64,000 nucleotides of DNA, taken from NCBI GenBank assembly GCA_964497495.1, contig CAZCCZ010000003.1:1-64000 (forward strand). The letters are read 5' to 3'. The notes under the pieces were generated by a model. The model saw nothing but the letters and a program-made list of their open reading frames with translations. It was not told the origin of the DNA and ran no database searches. Of the stretch, positions 7,856-16,832 are shown one piece after another. How positions within the stretch are numbered: the first letter of the stretch is position 1; the number at the start of each line of letters is the position of its first letter. The position numbers were made by a program, and so were the translations under genes. Origin of the DNA: CAXXOK01 sp964497495. GTDB taxonomy: Bacteria > Bacillota > Clostridia > Christensenellales > Aristaeellaceae.

Positions 7856-8779
7856 GTGTTCAGCACAGTCCTGCCTTACCTGCTTTCCGGCGTATCCGTC
7901 GGCGGGCAGTACGCACTGATCGCCATCGGGTACACCATGGTGTACGGCATCCTGCGCCTGATCAACTTCGCCCACGGCGACGTGTTCATGGTTGCGGGCA
8001 TCCTGATGGTCTATATCACCGCGAGCGGCGCGCCGCTGTACGTTTCCATCCCGTTGGTACTGGTCACAACGGCGTTCATCGGCTTCGCCATCGAGCGCGT
8101 GGCCTACAAGCCGCTTCGCTCCGCGCCCCGCATGTCCATCATGATTTCGGCCATCGGCGTCAGCTACACGCTGCAGAACCTCGTTTTGTACATTACCGGC
8201 GGCCTGAACCAGTTCTACCCCAGCATTCCCTTCATTTCCGAAACCATTACCATCGGCGGCGCGTCCACCCGCATGGTCACCGTCGTCACCCCGATCCTCA
8301 CGCTGCTCCTGGTGGTGGCGCTGGTGATGCTCATCAACCATACGAAAATCGGCATGGCGATGCGCGCCGTGTCCAAGGATTTTGAAACCAGCCGCCTGAT
8401 GGGCATCAAGATCAACTCCGTAATTTCCGTCACCTTCGTCATCGGCTCGTTCCTGGCGGCGGTCGGCTCCATTCTGTATTTCACCAACTACTCCACCGTC
8501 ATCCAGACCTCCGGTTCCATGCCGGGGCTCAAGGCTTTCGTGGCGGCGGTGTTCGGCGGCATCGGTTCGGTACCCGGCGCGGTGGTGGGCGCCTTCATCA
8601 TCGGAATCTGCGAGAACCTGCTCAAAGGGCTGGACACCATCCTCATCAAGGCGGGGGTGCTGAGCAAGACCTTCGGGTTCACCACGTTTTCCGACGCCTT
8701 CACTTTCGCGCTGCTGATCATCATCCTGATCGTCAAACCGACCGGTCTGTTTGGCGAGAAACAGACCGAAAAGGTGTGA
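7856..8779 (+). CDS. livH: ABC transporter permease, LivH type
   Basis: This 307-residue integral membrane subunit has about eight hydrophobic segments. The LivH family hallmarks are near the N-terminus (SVGGQYALIAIGYTMVYGILRLINFAHGD), with the ABC-contacting loop around ISKDFETSRLMGIKINS-like residues and a FGGIGSVPGAVVGAF loop. The GTG start at 7856 is supported by AAGGAGG 9 bp upstream. It pairs with the LivM-type permease, whose start lies 10 bp after this stop. The substrate is the same open question as for the receptor. Confidence 0.9.
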   Translation: MFSTVLPYLLSGVSVGGQYALIAIGYTMVYGILRLINFAHGDVFMVAGILMVYITASGAPLYVSIPLVLVTTAFIGFAIERVAYKPLRSAPRMSIMISAIGVSYTLQNLVLYITGGLNQFYPSIPFISETITIGGASTRMVTVVTPILTLLLVVALVMLINHTKIGMAMRAVSKDFETSRLMGIKINSVISVTFVIGSFLAAVGSILYFTNYSTVIQTSGSMPGLKAFVAAVFGGIGSVPGAVVGAFIIGICENLLKGLDTILIKAGVLSKTFGFTTFSDAFTFALLIIILIVKPTGLFGEKQTEKV

Positions 8780-8789
8780 GGTGAAGGCG

Positions 8790-9932
8790 ATGAACAAAGC
8801 GAATTCGATCCCCATGAAGGGCAAGAAGATCGACCGGCCCACGATGATCACGTTGATCGTGGTGGCCGCCATCTACGCGCTGGCCTTCGGGCTGGAGCAG
8901 ATCGTGCCCTCCACCTCCATGCTGTTTACGGTACTGCGCAAGGGCGCGACCTACGCGCTGGTGGCCGTGTCCATGAACCTGCTTAACGGCTTTACGGGCC
9001 TGTTCTCACTGGGGCAGGCGGGCTTCATGCTCATCGGCGCGTATACCTACGCCGTCTTCACCGTTCCGGTGGCGATGCGCGACTCGGTGTACCGGTATTA
9101 CGACGGCGGCATGATCCAGTTCACGCTTCCCGTGCTGGTGGCCATCGTTCTGGCGGGGCTCATGGCGGCCTTCTTCGCCTTCCTGATCGGCCTGCCGGTG
9201 CTGCGCCTGAAAAGCGACTATCTGGCCATCGCTACGCTGGGCTTCGCGGAAATCATCCGCGCTATTTTCCAGTGGGACAAGCTGGGCGTGGTCACCAACG
9301 GTTCCAACCTCCTGCGTCAGTTCCCCGCCTTCAGTGATTTTAACCTGCGGGACGCGCAGGGAAACGTGACGGTCTACTTTTCCACGCTCGTGCCGTTCCT
9401 GATCGCGGGCGTGTGCATCCTGTTCATCGTCATGCTCATCAACTCCTCGTTCGGCCGCGCCTTCAAAGCCATCCGGGACGACGAGACCGCCGCGGAGGCC
9501 ATGGGCATCAACCTGGCGCGGCACAAAATGATGGCTTTCTGCGTCAGCTCTTTCTTTGCGGGCGTGGGCGGCGCGATGCTGGCGATGTACCAGAATTCCG
9601 TGCAGGCCAAGTATTTCACCACCGCCATGACCTACGAGATTCTGCTGATCGTGGTCATCGGCGGCATCGGCTCGGTCACGGGCAGTTGCCTGAGTTCGTT
9701 CCTGTTCGTGGCGTGCAGCGAGTGGTGGCTGCGGTTCCTGGACCAGGAGCAGACCATCGGCGTTTGGAAGATTCCGTTGCTTAAAAATGGTTTCCGGCTG
9801 GTGGTGTTCTCCTTCATCATCATGATCGTCGTGCTGTTCTTCCGAAAAGGCATCATGGGGGAGCGCGAACTGCCGGACCTGCTGCGAGGCGGGCGGCGTA
9901 ACAAGACCGGGAAGGGGGCGACCCGGCCGTGA
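8790..9932 (+). CDS. livM: ABC transporter permease, LivM type
   Basis: This 380-residue second permease subunit has about nine to ten hydrophobic segments, including YALVAVSMNLLNGFTGLFSLGQAGFMLIGAYTYA (LivM signature region), RLKSDYLAIATLGFAEIIR, and the coupling loop AIRDDETAAEAMGIN. The ATG at 8790 is chosen because GTGAGG lies just upstream; longer in-frame starts overlap livH. Its stop overlaps the GTG of the next gene (GTGA), which indicates translational coupling. Confidence 0.9.
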   Translation: MNKANSIPMKGKKIDRPTMITLIVVAAIYALAFGLEQIVPSTSMLFTVLRKGATYALVAVSMNLLNGFTGLFSLGQAGFMLIGAYTYAVFTVPVAMRDSVYRYYDGGMIQFTLPVLVAIVLAGLMAAFFAFLIGLPVLRLKSDYLAIATLGFAEIIRAIFQWDKLGVVTNGSNLLRQFPAFSDFNLRDAQGNVTVYFSTLVPFLIAGVCILFIVMLINSSFGRAFKAIRDDETAAEAMGINLARHKMMAFCVSSFFAGVGGAMLAMYQNSVQAKYFTTAMTYEILLIVVIGGIGSVTGSCLSSFLFVACSEWWLRFLDQEQTIGVWKIPLLKNGFRLVVFSFIIMIVVLFFRKGIMGERELPDLLRGGRRNKTGKGATRP

Positions 9933-10768
9933 GCGAGAACGTGCTCCATCTGGAAAACGTCACCATGCAGTTCGGCGGCGTGGTGGCCGTAAACGACGTT
10001 TCCCTGGACGTGAACGAAGGCGAGATCGTGGCGCTGATCGGTCCCAACGGCGCGGGCAAGACCACGGTGTTCAACGTCATCACTGGCGTGTATGCGCCCA
10101 CCAACGGCCGCGTGACGCTTCGCGGACGGGTGATCGCGGAAGACCATCCCCGCGGCAAGATGCGCAAACTCTACGCCGCCGGGCATCAGTACGAATACAT
10201 GCGCACCGTCGGCTACACGCCCGATCGGATCACCAAAATGGGCATGGCGCGCACGTTCCAGAACATTCGCCTGTTTAAAAGCATGACGGTGTTCGATAAC
10301 GTGCTCGTGGCCAAGCACATGAACCTGAAAGCCAACTTCTTCTCGGCCGCGCTGCACCTGAACGGCAAAGAGGAAAGGCGCATCCGGGAAGAAACGATGG
10401 AACTGCTGAAAATCGTGGGGCTGGAAAGCGTGTGGGACGAAATCGCCACCTCGCTTCCCTACGGCAAGCAGCGCAGGCTGGAAATCGCGCGCGCGCTTTC
10501 CACCGGCCCGTCCATGCTGCTGCTGGACGAACCCGCCGCGGGCATGAACCCGCAGGAGACGGAAGACCTGTCCGCCTTCATCCGGGAGATCAAGGACAGG
10601 TTCGGGCTCACGGTGCTGCTGATCGAGCACGACATGAACCTGGTCATGGACATTTCGGACCGCATCTACGTGCTCAACTTCGGCAAGCGCATCGCGGACG
10701 GCACGCCCGCGGAGATCCAGAGCAATCCGGACGTCATCACGGCGTATTTGGGGGTGGCGGAAGAATGA
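9929..10768 (+). CDS. livG: ABC transporter ATP-binding protein, LivG type
   Basis: This 279-residue cytoplasmic ATPase has Walker A GPNGAGKTT (about residues 38-46), the LivG-type variant signature LPYGKQRRLEIARAL in place of LSGGQ, Walker B MLLLDEPAAGMN and the H-loop IEHDMNLVM. The insert after Walker A is longer than average but falls in a variable region. It overlaps livM by 4 bp at the start and livF by 4 bp at the end. Confidence 0.92.
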   Translation: MSENVLHLENVTMQFGGVVAVNDVSLDVNEGEIVALIGPNGAGKTTVFNVITGVYAPTNGRVTLRGRVIAEDHPRGKMRKLYAAGHQYEYMRTVGYTPDRITKMGMARTFQNIRLFKSMTVFDNVLVAKHMNLKANFFSAALHLNGKEERRIREETMELLKIVGLESVWDEIATSLPYGKQRRLEIARALSTGPSMLLLDEPAAGMNPQETEDLSAFIREIKDRFGLTVLLIEHDMNLVMDISDRIYVLNFGKRIADGTPAEIQSNPDVITAYLGVAEE

Positions 10769-11487
10769 GCCTGCTGGAAGTCAAAGACCTGCGCGTAAGC
10801 TACGGCGGCATCGAGGCGCTGCGCGGCATCAGCTTCAAGGTGGAAGAAGGGCAGATCGTCACCCTGATCGGGGCCAACGGCGCGGGAAAATCCACCACGC
10901 TGCGCACCATCTGCGGTATCGTGAAGCCGAAGGGCGGCTCCATCGTATACGAAGGGCAGAACATCCTGGGGTGGGATACCCAGAAGATCGTACAGCACGG
11001 CATCGCGATGGTGCCGGAAGGCCGCCGCGTGTTTCCCAACCTGACGGTGCTGGAAAACCTGAAAATCGGCGCGTACCTGCGTAAAGACGAGGCGGCCGTA
11101 AAGGAAGACATGGCGCGCGTGCACGAGCTGTTTCCGCGCCTGAAAGAGCGCTCCTGGCAGTTGGCGGGCACGCTGTCCGGCGGCGAACAGCAGATGCTGG
11201 CCGTGGGCCGCGCGCTGATGACCCGCCCCAGGCTTATGATGATGGACGAGCCGTCCCTGGGGCTGGCGCCGCTGGTGGTCCGGGATATCTTCGGCATCAT
11301 CCGGCAGCTGAGCGAGCAGGGCATCACGATCCTGCTGATCGAGCAGAACGCCAACGCCGCGCTGCACACGGCGCACTACGGCTACGTGATGCAGACCGGC
11401 GCCATCACCCTGCAGGACACGGGCGAAGCGCTGCTGCTGAACCAGAGCGTGCAGGAAGCTTACCTGGGGCATAAGAAGCGCCGTTGA
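10765..11487 (+). CDS. livF: ABC transporter ATP-binding protein, LivF type
   Basis: This 240-residue second ATPase of the heterodimeric motor has Walker A GANGAGKST, signature LSGGEQQMLAVGRAL, Walker B RLMMMDEPSLGLAP and the switch IEQNANAAL typical of LivF. The ATG at 10765 overlaps the TGA of livG (ATGA). It is the last gene of the transporter operon, and an intrinsic terminator follows at 11570. Confidence 0.92.
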   Translation: MSLLEVKDLRVSYGGIEALRGISFKVEEGQIVTLIGANGAGKSTTLRTICGIVKPKGGSIVYEGQNILGWDTQKIVQHGIAMVPEGRRVFPNLTVLENLKIGAYLRKDEAAVKEDMARVHELFPRLKERSWQLAGTLSGGEQQMLAVGRALMTRPRLMMMDEPSLGLAPLVVRDIFGIIRQLSEQGITILLIEQNANAALHTAHYGYVMQTGAITLQDTGEALLLNQSVQEAYLGHKKRR

Positions 11488-11569
11488 ACGGTTCGGGCGA
11501 TGTTTTTTCCGAAGGATAACGCAAACCGAACGAACAAAGGGAAACAGCCGGACAAGGCTTAAAAATCGC

Positions 11570-11610
11570 AAGGGTGCGTACCGTGAAAGCGGCGCGCACC
11601 CTTGTTTTTC
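11570..11610 (+). terminator. Intrinsic terminator of the transporter operon
   Basis: The stem AAGGGTGCG (11570-11578) / CGCACCCTT (11595-11603) is followed by GTTTTTC. Confidence 0.85.
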
Positions 11611-11615
11611 GGGAT

Positions 11616-11644
11616 TTGACATCGGTCGGCGGGGGCTCTATAAT
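11616..11644 (+). promoter_or_regulatory. Consensus promoter of the purine-degradation cluster
   Basis: Perfect TTGACA (11616-11621), 17-bp spacer, perfect TATAAT (11639-11644). It lies 6 bp after the terminator T-tract of the upstream operon and about 47 bp before guaD. No obvious operator palindrome is seen in the spacer. Confidence 0.85.
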
Positions 11645-11691
11645 GAAGTGCAGGGGGACGAAGTTCTCTTGCGGAAACGTGAGGATAACCG

Positions 11692-12954
11692 ATGGATTTC
11701 GTAGTGAAAGGCCATCTCTGCTTCAGTGAGAACCCGGAATGTTTAACGACGGTTCCGGGAGGGTATTTAGTGGTTGCGGGCGGCGTATGCGCGGGCGTTT
11801 ACGAAACGCTCCCGCGGCAATACGCCGCGCTTCCGCTTACGGACTGGGGCGACCGGCTGATATTGCCCGGCTTCAGCGACCTGCACGTGCACGCGCCGCA
11901 GTTCGCCTACCGCGGGTTGGGCATGGATCTGGAGCTGATTCCGTGGCTGGAGCAACGCGCGTACCCCGAGGAAAGCAAGTATGTCGACCTCGCCTACGCG
12001 GAACGCGCCTACGGCCTCTTCGCGGATGCCGTGCGCGCAAGCGCCACCACGCGGCTGTGCTGCTTCGGCACCGTGCACGCGCCCGCCACCCTGCTGCTGA
12101 TGGAAAAGTTGGAGGCGGCGGGCCTGCGGGGATACGCGGGCAAGGTGAGCATGGATCGCAACGCGCCGGATACTCTGCGCGAGTCCTCCGTCGACCGGGC
12201 CGCCGCGGATTGCGAAACGTGGCTCCGGGAGGCTTCCGCCCGGTTCACCCGCATCCGGCCCATGGTGACGCCGCGTTTCATCCCCGCCTGCTCGGACGCG
12301 CTGATGGAAAGCCTCGCCGCGCTGGCCGCGGAATACGGAGCGCCCGTCCAGAGCCATCTGTCCGAAAACCGCGAGGAGATCGAGTGGGTGCGGGAACTCT
12401 GCCCCGCCGCGAAGAACTATGCGGACGCCTACGACCGCTTCGGGGTGCTGACGGAGGCCACCGTGATGGCGCACGTCGTGTACCCGGAGGAGGACGAGAC
12501 CGCCCTGCTGCGGGAACGCGGGGTAACCGTGGCGCACTGCCCGGCCAGCAACACGAACATCCGCTCCGGCATCGCGCCCGTTCGCAGGCTGCTGGACGCG
12601 GGCGTGAAGGTCGGGCTGGGCACGGATGTGGCGGGCGGCCAGAGCCTGGATATGATGCGCGCGGTCACCGACGCCGTGCAGGCAAGCAAGCTCTACTGGC
12701 GGCTGGTCGACCGGAACGCACGGGCGCTGACGCTTAGCGAGGCGTTCTATCTGGGCACCAAGGGCGGCGGCGCGTTCTTCGGCAGGGTGGGGAGCTTCGA
12801 ACCCGGCTACGAGGCGGATCTGCTCGTGCTGGACGATTCCGGCCTGCCCCATCCGCAGGAACTGAGCGTGGGCGAGCGCCTGGAACGCGCGCTGTATCTG
12901 CCCGGAGATTGCCGGATCGTGCAGAAATACGTTGCGGGGGAAACGATCCTGTAA
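11692..12954 (+). CDS. guaD: Guanine deaminase (amidohydrolase family)
   Basis: This 420-residue enzyme hydrolyses guanine to xanthine and ammonia. Metal-binding and family motifs appear in order: PGFSDLHVHAPQFAYRGLGMD (HxH), VQSHLSENREEIEW, MAHVVYPEEDE, VAHCPASNTNIRSGI and GLGTDVAGGQSLD (catalytic Asp). The HAPQFAYRGLGMD wording is specific to guanine deaminases rather than to SsnA or dihydropyrimidinases. It is the first gene behind the consensus promoter and feeds xanthine to the xanthine dehydrogenase encoded just downstream. No canonical Shine-Dalgarno is close; GTGAGGATAA precedes the ATG. Confidence 0.9.
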   Translation: MDFVVKGHLCFSENPECLTTVPGGYLVVAGGVCAGVYETLPRQYAALPLTDWGDRLILPGFSDLHVHAPQFAYRGLGMDLELIPWLEQRAYPEESKYVDLAYAERAYGLFADAVRASATTRLCCFGTVHAPATLLLMEKLEAAGLRGYAGKVSMDRNAPDTLRESSVDRAAADCETWLREASARFTRIRPMVTPRFIPACSDALMESLAALAAEYGAPVQSHLSENREEIEWVRELCPAAKNYADAYDRFGVLTEATVMAHVVYPEEDETALLRERGVTVAHCPASNTNIRSGIAPVRRLLDAGVKVGLGTDVAGGQSLDMMRAVTDAVQASKLYWRLVDRNARALTLSEAFYLGTKGGGAFFGRVGSFEPGYEADLLVLDDSGLPHPQELSVGERLERALYLPGDCRIVQKYVAGETIL

Positions 12955-13003
12955 CGGAACCGAGGCCGCGGACGGCGGCGGAATACGAAGGAGGAACCCC
13001 TCC

Positions 13004-15310
13004 ATGGGAGTCAGGGACAGCATTAAACGCGTGGACGCCTACGACAAGGTGACGGGCGCGGCGAAATACGCCGGGGACCTGCTTCCCGCCGGCGCGCTGA
13101 TCGCCAGGATCGTGCGCAGCACCGTCGCCAACGGTACTGTGCTTGCCTTCGATCTGGACGAGGCGCGGAAGGTGAAGGGCGTGGCGGCGATCTTCACCTG
13201 TTTCGACGTGCCGGATATCCAGTACGCCACTGCCGGGCACCCCTACGTGCTGGACCACAGCAAGGGCGACGTGTACGACCGCCGGATGCTCAACCGGCGC
13301 GTGCGGGTGTACGGAGACGAGATCGCCGTGGTGGTGGCAACCGACGAGGTAGCCGCCGCGCGCGCCGCGCGGCTGGTGAAGGTTACCTACGAAGAATATC
13401 CGCCCATGCTGAGCGTGGAGGAGGCCCTGGCGCCGGGCGCCGCGCCCCTGCACCCGGACGTGCGGGAAACCAACCTGCTGGGGCACAACGGATACCTGCT
13501 CGGCAAGGATCAGTATGAGAGTTATGAAAAAGTGAAGGAATCGGAGCCGGGGCTGATCGAGGTGACGGGGGAGTACGGCACGCAGACGGTGCAGCACTGC
13601 CATCTGGAGCCCGTGCAGTCCTTCGCCTATATGGAAGGCGAGCGCGTCGTGGTGGTCACCTCCACGCAGATACCGCACATCGTGCGCCGCGTAGTGGGGC
13701 AGGCGCTGGGCATCCCATGGGCGCGGGTGCGCGTGATTAAGCCGTACATCGGCGGGGGCTTCGGCAACAAGCAGGACGTGCTGACCGAACCGCTGAACGC
13801 CTTCCTGACCATGAAGCTGGGCGGCAGGCCCGTGAAGCTGGAACTGACGCGGGAGGAGACGACCGCCTGCACGCGCGTGCGCCACGCCATCACCGCGAAA
13901 GCAAAGGCGCTGGCCCGGCCGGACGGCACGCTGGTGGCCCGCAAGCTCGAGGCGTACAGCAACCAGGGCGGGTATGCCTCCCACGGGCATTCCATCTGTG
14001 CCAACACCATCACGATGTTCAAACAACTCTACCACGACGAAAAAATCACCGAGGGCGACGGCTACACGGTGTACACCAACCGTGCCACCGCCGGGGCGAT
14101 GCGGGGGTACGGCATCCCGCAGGCCGCCTTCATCACCGAGTGCCTGGCGGAAGACATGGCGCTGAAACTGGGCATGGAGCCGATCGCGTTCCGCCTGAAA
14201 AACGTGTTCCCGCTGGGCTACGTGGACCCGGGCACCGGCATCACGGCCTACACCAACGGCATCCGGGACACGATCGCCAAGGGACGCGAGCTGTTCCAAT
14301 GGGACGAGAAGCGCGCGCAGTACGCCCACGAAACGGGGCCGGTGCGCCGCGGCGTGGGCATGGCGCTGTTCACCTACAAGACCGGCGTGTACCCCATATC
14401 GCTGGAAGTGGCCAACTGCCGCATGTTTTTAAACGAGGACGGCTCCGTGAGCCTGCAGATGGGCGCTACGGAAATCGGCCAGGGCGCGGACACGGTGTTT
14501 ACGCAGATCGCCGCGGAGGCGACGGGCGTAACCGAGGACAACGTGCACATCCTCTCCACGCAGGACACCGACGTTTCCCCCTTCGACCTGGGCGCGTACG
14601 CCTCCCGCCAGACCTACGTAAGCGGCAACGCGGCCAAGCTGACGGGCGAACTGCTGAAAAAGAAGATCCTGGACTACGCCTCCGGCAAGCTGGGGATTCC
14701 CGCGGACGGGCTGGACGTGGTTCAAAACACGGTCGTACGGAAGGAAAGCCGGGAACCGCTGCTGCCGCTGGCCGATCTGGCGGTGGAGGCCCAGTACAAC
14801 CGGGAACACGCGGAGCGCATCTTCGCGGAATACAGCTACGACTGCCACGACAACACCATTTCCACCGGCGCGGTTTTCGCCGAAGTGGAGGTGGATATCC
14901 CGGTGGGCCGGGTGAAGGTGCTGCGGCTGCTGAACGTGCACGACAGCGGCGTGCTCATCAACCCCAAGCTCGCCGAGGGGCAGGTGCAGGGCGGCATGAG
15001 CATGGGCATGGGTTACGCGCTTTCCGAGGAACTGCTCTACGACGAAAAAGGCAGGCCGCTCAACGACAACCTGCTGGATTATAAAATCCCCACGGCCATG
15101 GATCAGCCCGATCTGGAAGCCGCGTTCGTGGAGCTGGAAGACCCTTCCGGCCCCTACGGCAACAAGGCGCTGGGGGAGCCGCCGGCCATCGCGCCCGCGC
15201 CCGCCATCCGCAACGCGATCCTGCAGGCCACGGGCGTGCATTTCAACACCCTGCCGTTAAGCCCGCAGAAGCTGGTGGAAGGGTTTACGGCGGCGGGGCT
15301 GATCCGGTAA
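13004..15310 (+). CDS. xdhA: Xanthine dehydrogenase, molybdenum-binding subunit
   Basis: This 768-residue large subunit of a three-subunit molybdenum hydroxylase oxidises xanthine (and probably hypoxanthine or other purines). Molybdopterin and active-site motifs are visible: YIGGGFGNKQD, AGAMRGYGIPQAAF, MGATEIGQGADTVFTQ and the C-terminal ALGEPPAIAPAPAIRNAI containing the catalytic glutamate. The ATG at 13004 follows AAGGAGG by 8 bp; an upstream in-frame extension overlaps guaD and has no ribosome site. The FAD and Fe-S subunits follow. It resembles the E. coli XdhA (YgeS) lineage. Confidence 0.9.
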   Translation: MGVRDSIKRVDAYDKVTGAAKYAGDLLPAGALIARIVRSTVANGTVLAFDLDEARKVKGVAAIFTCFDVPDIQYATAGHPYVLDHSKGDVYDRRMLNRRVRVYGDEIAVVVATDEVAAARAARLVKVTYEEYPPMLSVEEALAPGAAPLHPDVRETNLLGHNGYLLGKDQYESYEKVKESEPGLIEVTGEYGTQTVQHCHLEPVQSFAYMEGERVVVVTSTQIPHIVRRVVGQALGIPWARVRVIKPYIGGGFGNKQDVLTEPLNAFLTMKLGGRPVKLELTREETTACTRVRHAITAKAKALARPDGTLVARKLEAYSNQGGYASHGHSICANTITMFKQLYHDEKITEGDGYTVYTNRATAGAMRGYGIPQAAFITECLAEDMALKLGMEPIAFRLKNVFPLGYVDPGTGITAYTNGIRDTIAKGRELFQWDEKRAQYAHETGPVRRGVGMALFTYKTGVYPISLEVANCRMFLNEDGSVSLQMGATEIGQGADTVFTQIAAEATGVTEDNVHILSTQDTDVSPFDLGAYASRQTYVSGNAAKLTGELLKKKILDYASGKLGIPADGLDVVQNTVVRKESREPLLPLADLAVEAQYNREHAERIFAEYSYDCHDNTISTGAVFAEVEVDIPVGRVKVLRLLNVHDSGVLINPKLAEGQVQGGMSMGMGYALSEELLYDEKGRPLNDNLLDYKIPTAMDQPDLEAAFVELEDPSGPYGNKALGEPPAIAPAPAIRNAILQATGVHFNTLPLSPQKLVEGFTAAGLIR

Positions 15311-15446
15311 CGATTCGGCTGGTCTGTCGTGAACCGCCCGCGCCGGGCTGGAAGGTTCCGGGAAAACCGCGAACGGGAAGCGCCCCGGGGCGGCGCATCC
15401 GCTTTTTCGGCCCGCCAGGCGGGCTCCATTCGGGAGGGGGACGCGA

Positions 15447-16334
15447 ATGTTCGATATCGAGAAGTTTTACCAGGCGACCAGCGTCCGGGACGCCGTGCGC
15501 GCGCTTCGGGAAGACGAAGCCGCCGTGGTGATCTCCGGCGGTACGGACGTGCTGATCGAGGTTCGGGAAGGCAGGCTTGCGGGCTGCTCGCTGGTGAGCA
15601 TCCACGGCCTGCCGGAGTTGCAGGGCGTAACGAAAACGGCGGACGGCGAAGTGATCATCCGCGCGGGGACGTCCTTCAGCCGCCTTGCCAACGACCCCGT
15701 GCTGCTTGCCGCCGCGCCGATGCTCGCCTACGCCGCCGACCAGGTGGGCGGGCCGCAGACGCGCAACGCGGGCACCATCGGCGGCAACGTGTGCAACGGC
15801 GCCACCAGCGCGGACAGCGCCAGCTCCCTGTGGGCGCTCAACGCCATGCTGGAGCTGACCGGCGGCGACGGCACGCGCCTCGTGCCCGTGCGCGAGTTTT
15901 ACACCGGGCCGGGCAAGACAGTGCGCCGGCACGACGAGATTCTGGTGGCCATCCATATCGCCAAAGCCGATTACGAGGGCTTCGGCGGCTGTTACATCAA
16001 GTACGGCAAGCGCAACGCCATGGAGATCGCCACGCTGGGCTGCGCGGCCATGGCGAAGCTTTCCGCCGATAAGAAGACGCTTACGGAACTGCGCCTTGCC
16101 TACGGCGTGGCGGGCCCCACGCCCCTGCGGTGCGTGAACACCGAGGCGGCGGTCAACGGCGCGCCGGTAAACGAGGCGCTGCTCAGCCGCATCGCCGAGG
16201 GAGCGCTGACCGAAGTGAAGCCGCGCACCAGCTGGCGCGCCAGCAAGGAATTCCGCCTGCAGCTGGTGAGCGAGCTGGCCGTGCGGGCGGTGAGGCAGGC
16301 CATCATCAACGCGGGAGGCGAAGCCGATGTTTAA
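15447..16334 (+). CDS. xdhB: Xanthine dehydrogenase, FAD-binding subunit
   Basis: This 295-residue FAD subunit passes electrons from the Fe-S centres to NAD or another acceptor. FAD-binding motifs are present: VISGGTDVLIEV (about residues 30-41) and GGPQTRNAGTIGGNVCNGATSADS (about residues 102-125), followed by the CO-dehydrogenase-flavoprotein C-terminal domain (KYGKRNAMEIATLG). The gap of 136 bp after xdhA contains only GC-rich sequence, and the ribosome site is GGGAGGGG. It overlaps xdhC by 8 bp. Confidence 0.9.
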   Translation: MFDIEKFYQATSVRDAVRALREDEAAVVISGGTDVLIEVREGRLAGCSLVSIHGLPELQGVTKTADGEVIIRAGTSFSRLANDPVLLAAAPMLAYAADQVGGPQTRNAGTIGGNVCNGATSADSASSLWALNAMLELTGGDGTRLVPVREFYTGPGKTVRRHDEILVAIHIAKADYEGFGGCYIKYGKRNAMEIATLGCAAMAKLSADKKTLTELRLAYGVAGPTPLRCVNTEAAVNGAPVNEALLSRIAEGALTEVKPRTSWRASKEFRLQLVSELAVRAVRQAIINAGGEADV

Positions 16335-16812
16335 AACGTTGACCATGACCGTAAACGGCAGCGAGGTCTGCATTCCCGTGGACGAACGGGAAAGTCTGTT
16401 GGACTGCCTGCGTAACCGCCTGGGCCTGACGAGCGTCAAGAAGGGCTGCGAGGTGGGCGAGTGCGGCGCGTGCACCGTGCTGGTGGACGGCGAAGCCGTC
16501 GACAGCTGCATCTATCTGGCGTTGTGGGCGGAAGGCCGCCGCGTGCTGACCGTGGAAGGGTTGAAAAGCCCGACGGGCGAACTGAACCCCGTGCAGCAGG
16601 CCTTCATCGACGAGGCCGCCGCCCAGTGCGGCTTCTGCACGCCGGGGATCATCATGAGCGCGGTGGAAATCGTGGGCACGGGCAAGCGGTACAGCCGCGA
16701 AGAACTGCGAAAGCTCATCTCCGGCCACCTGTGCCGCTGCACGGGCTACGAGAGCATTTTAAACGCGCTGGAGCGCGTGGTAGAGGAAACCTGGAAGCGC
16801 TCGGGGAAATAA
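16327..16812 (+). CDS. xdhC: Xanthine dehydrogenase, 2Fe-2S subunit
   Basis: This 161-residue subunit has two [2Fe-2S] domains. The N-terminal plant-ferredoxin-type motif is CEVGECGACTVLVDG followed by a fourth Cys. The helical domain motif is CGFCTPGIIMSA with LCRCTGYESI. It carries electrons from the molybdenum centre in XdhA to FAD in XdhB. It overlaps the end of xdhB, so the three subunits are translationally coupled. Confidence 0.92.
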   Translation: MFKTLTMTVNGSEVCIPVDERESLLDCLRNRLGLTSVKKGCEVGECGACTVLVDGEAVDSCIYLALWAEGRRVLTVEGLKSPTGELNPVQQAFIDEAAAQCGFCTPGIIMSAVEIVGTGKRYSREELRKLISGHLCRCTGYESILNALERVVEETWKRSGK

Positions 16813-16832
16813 AAATCCGGGGAGGAAACCGA

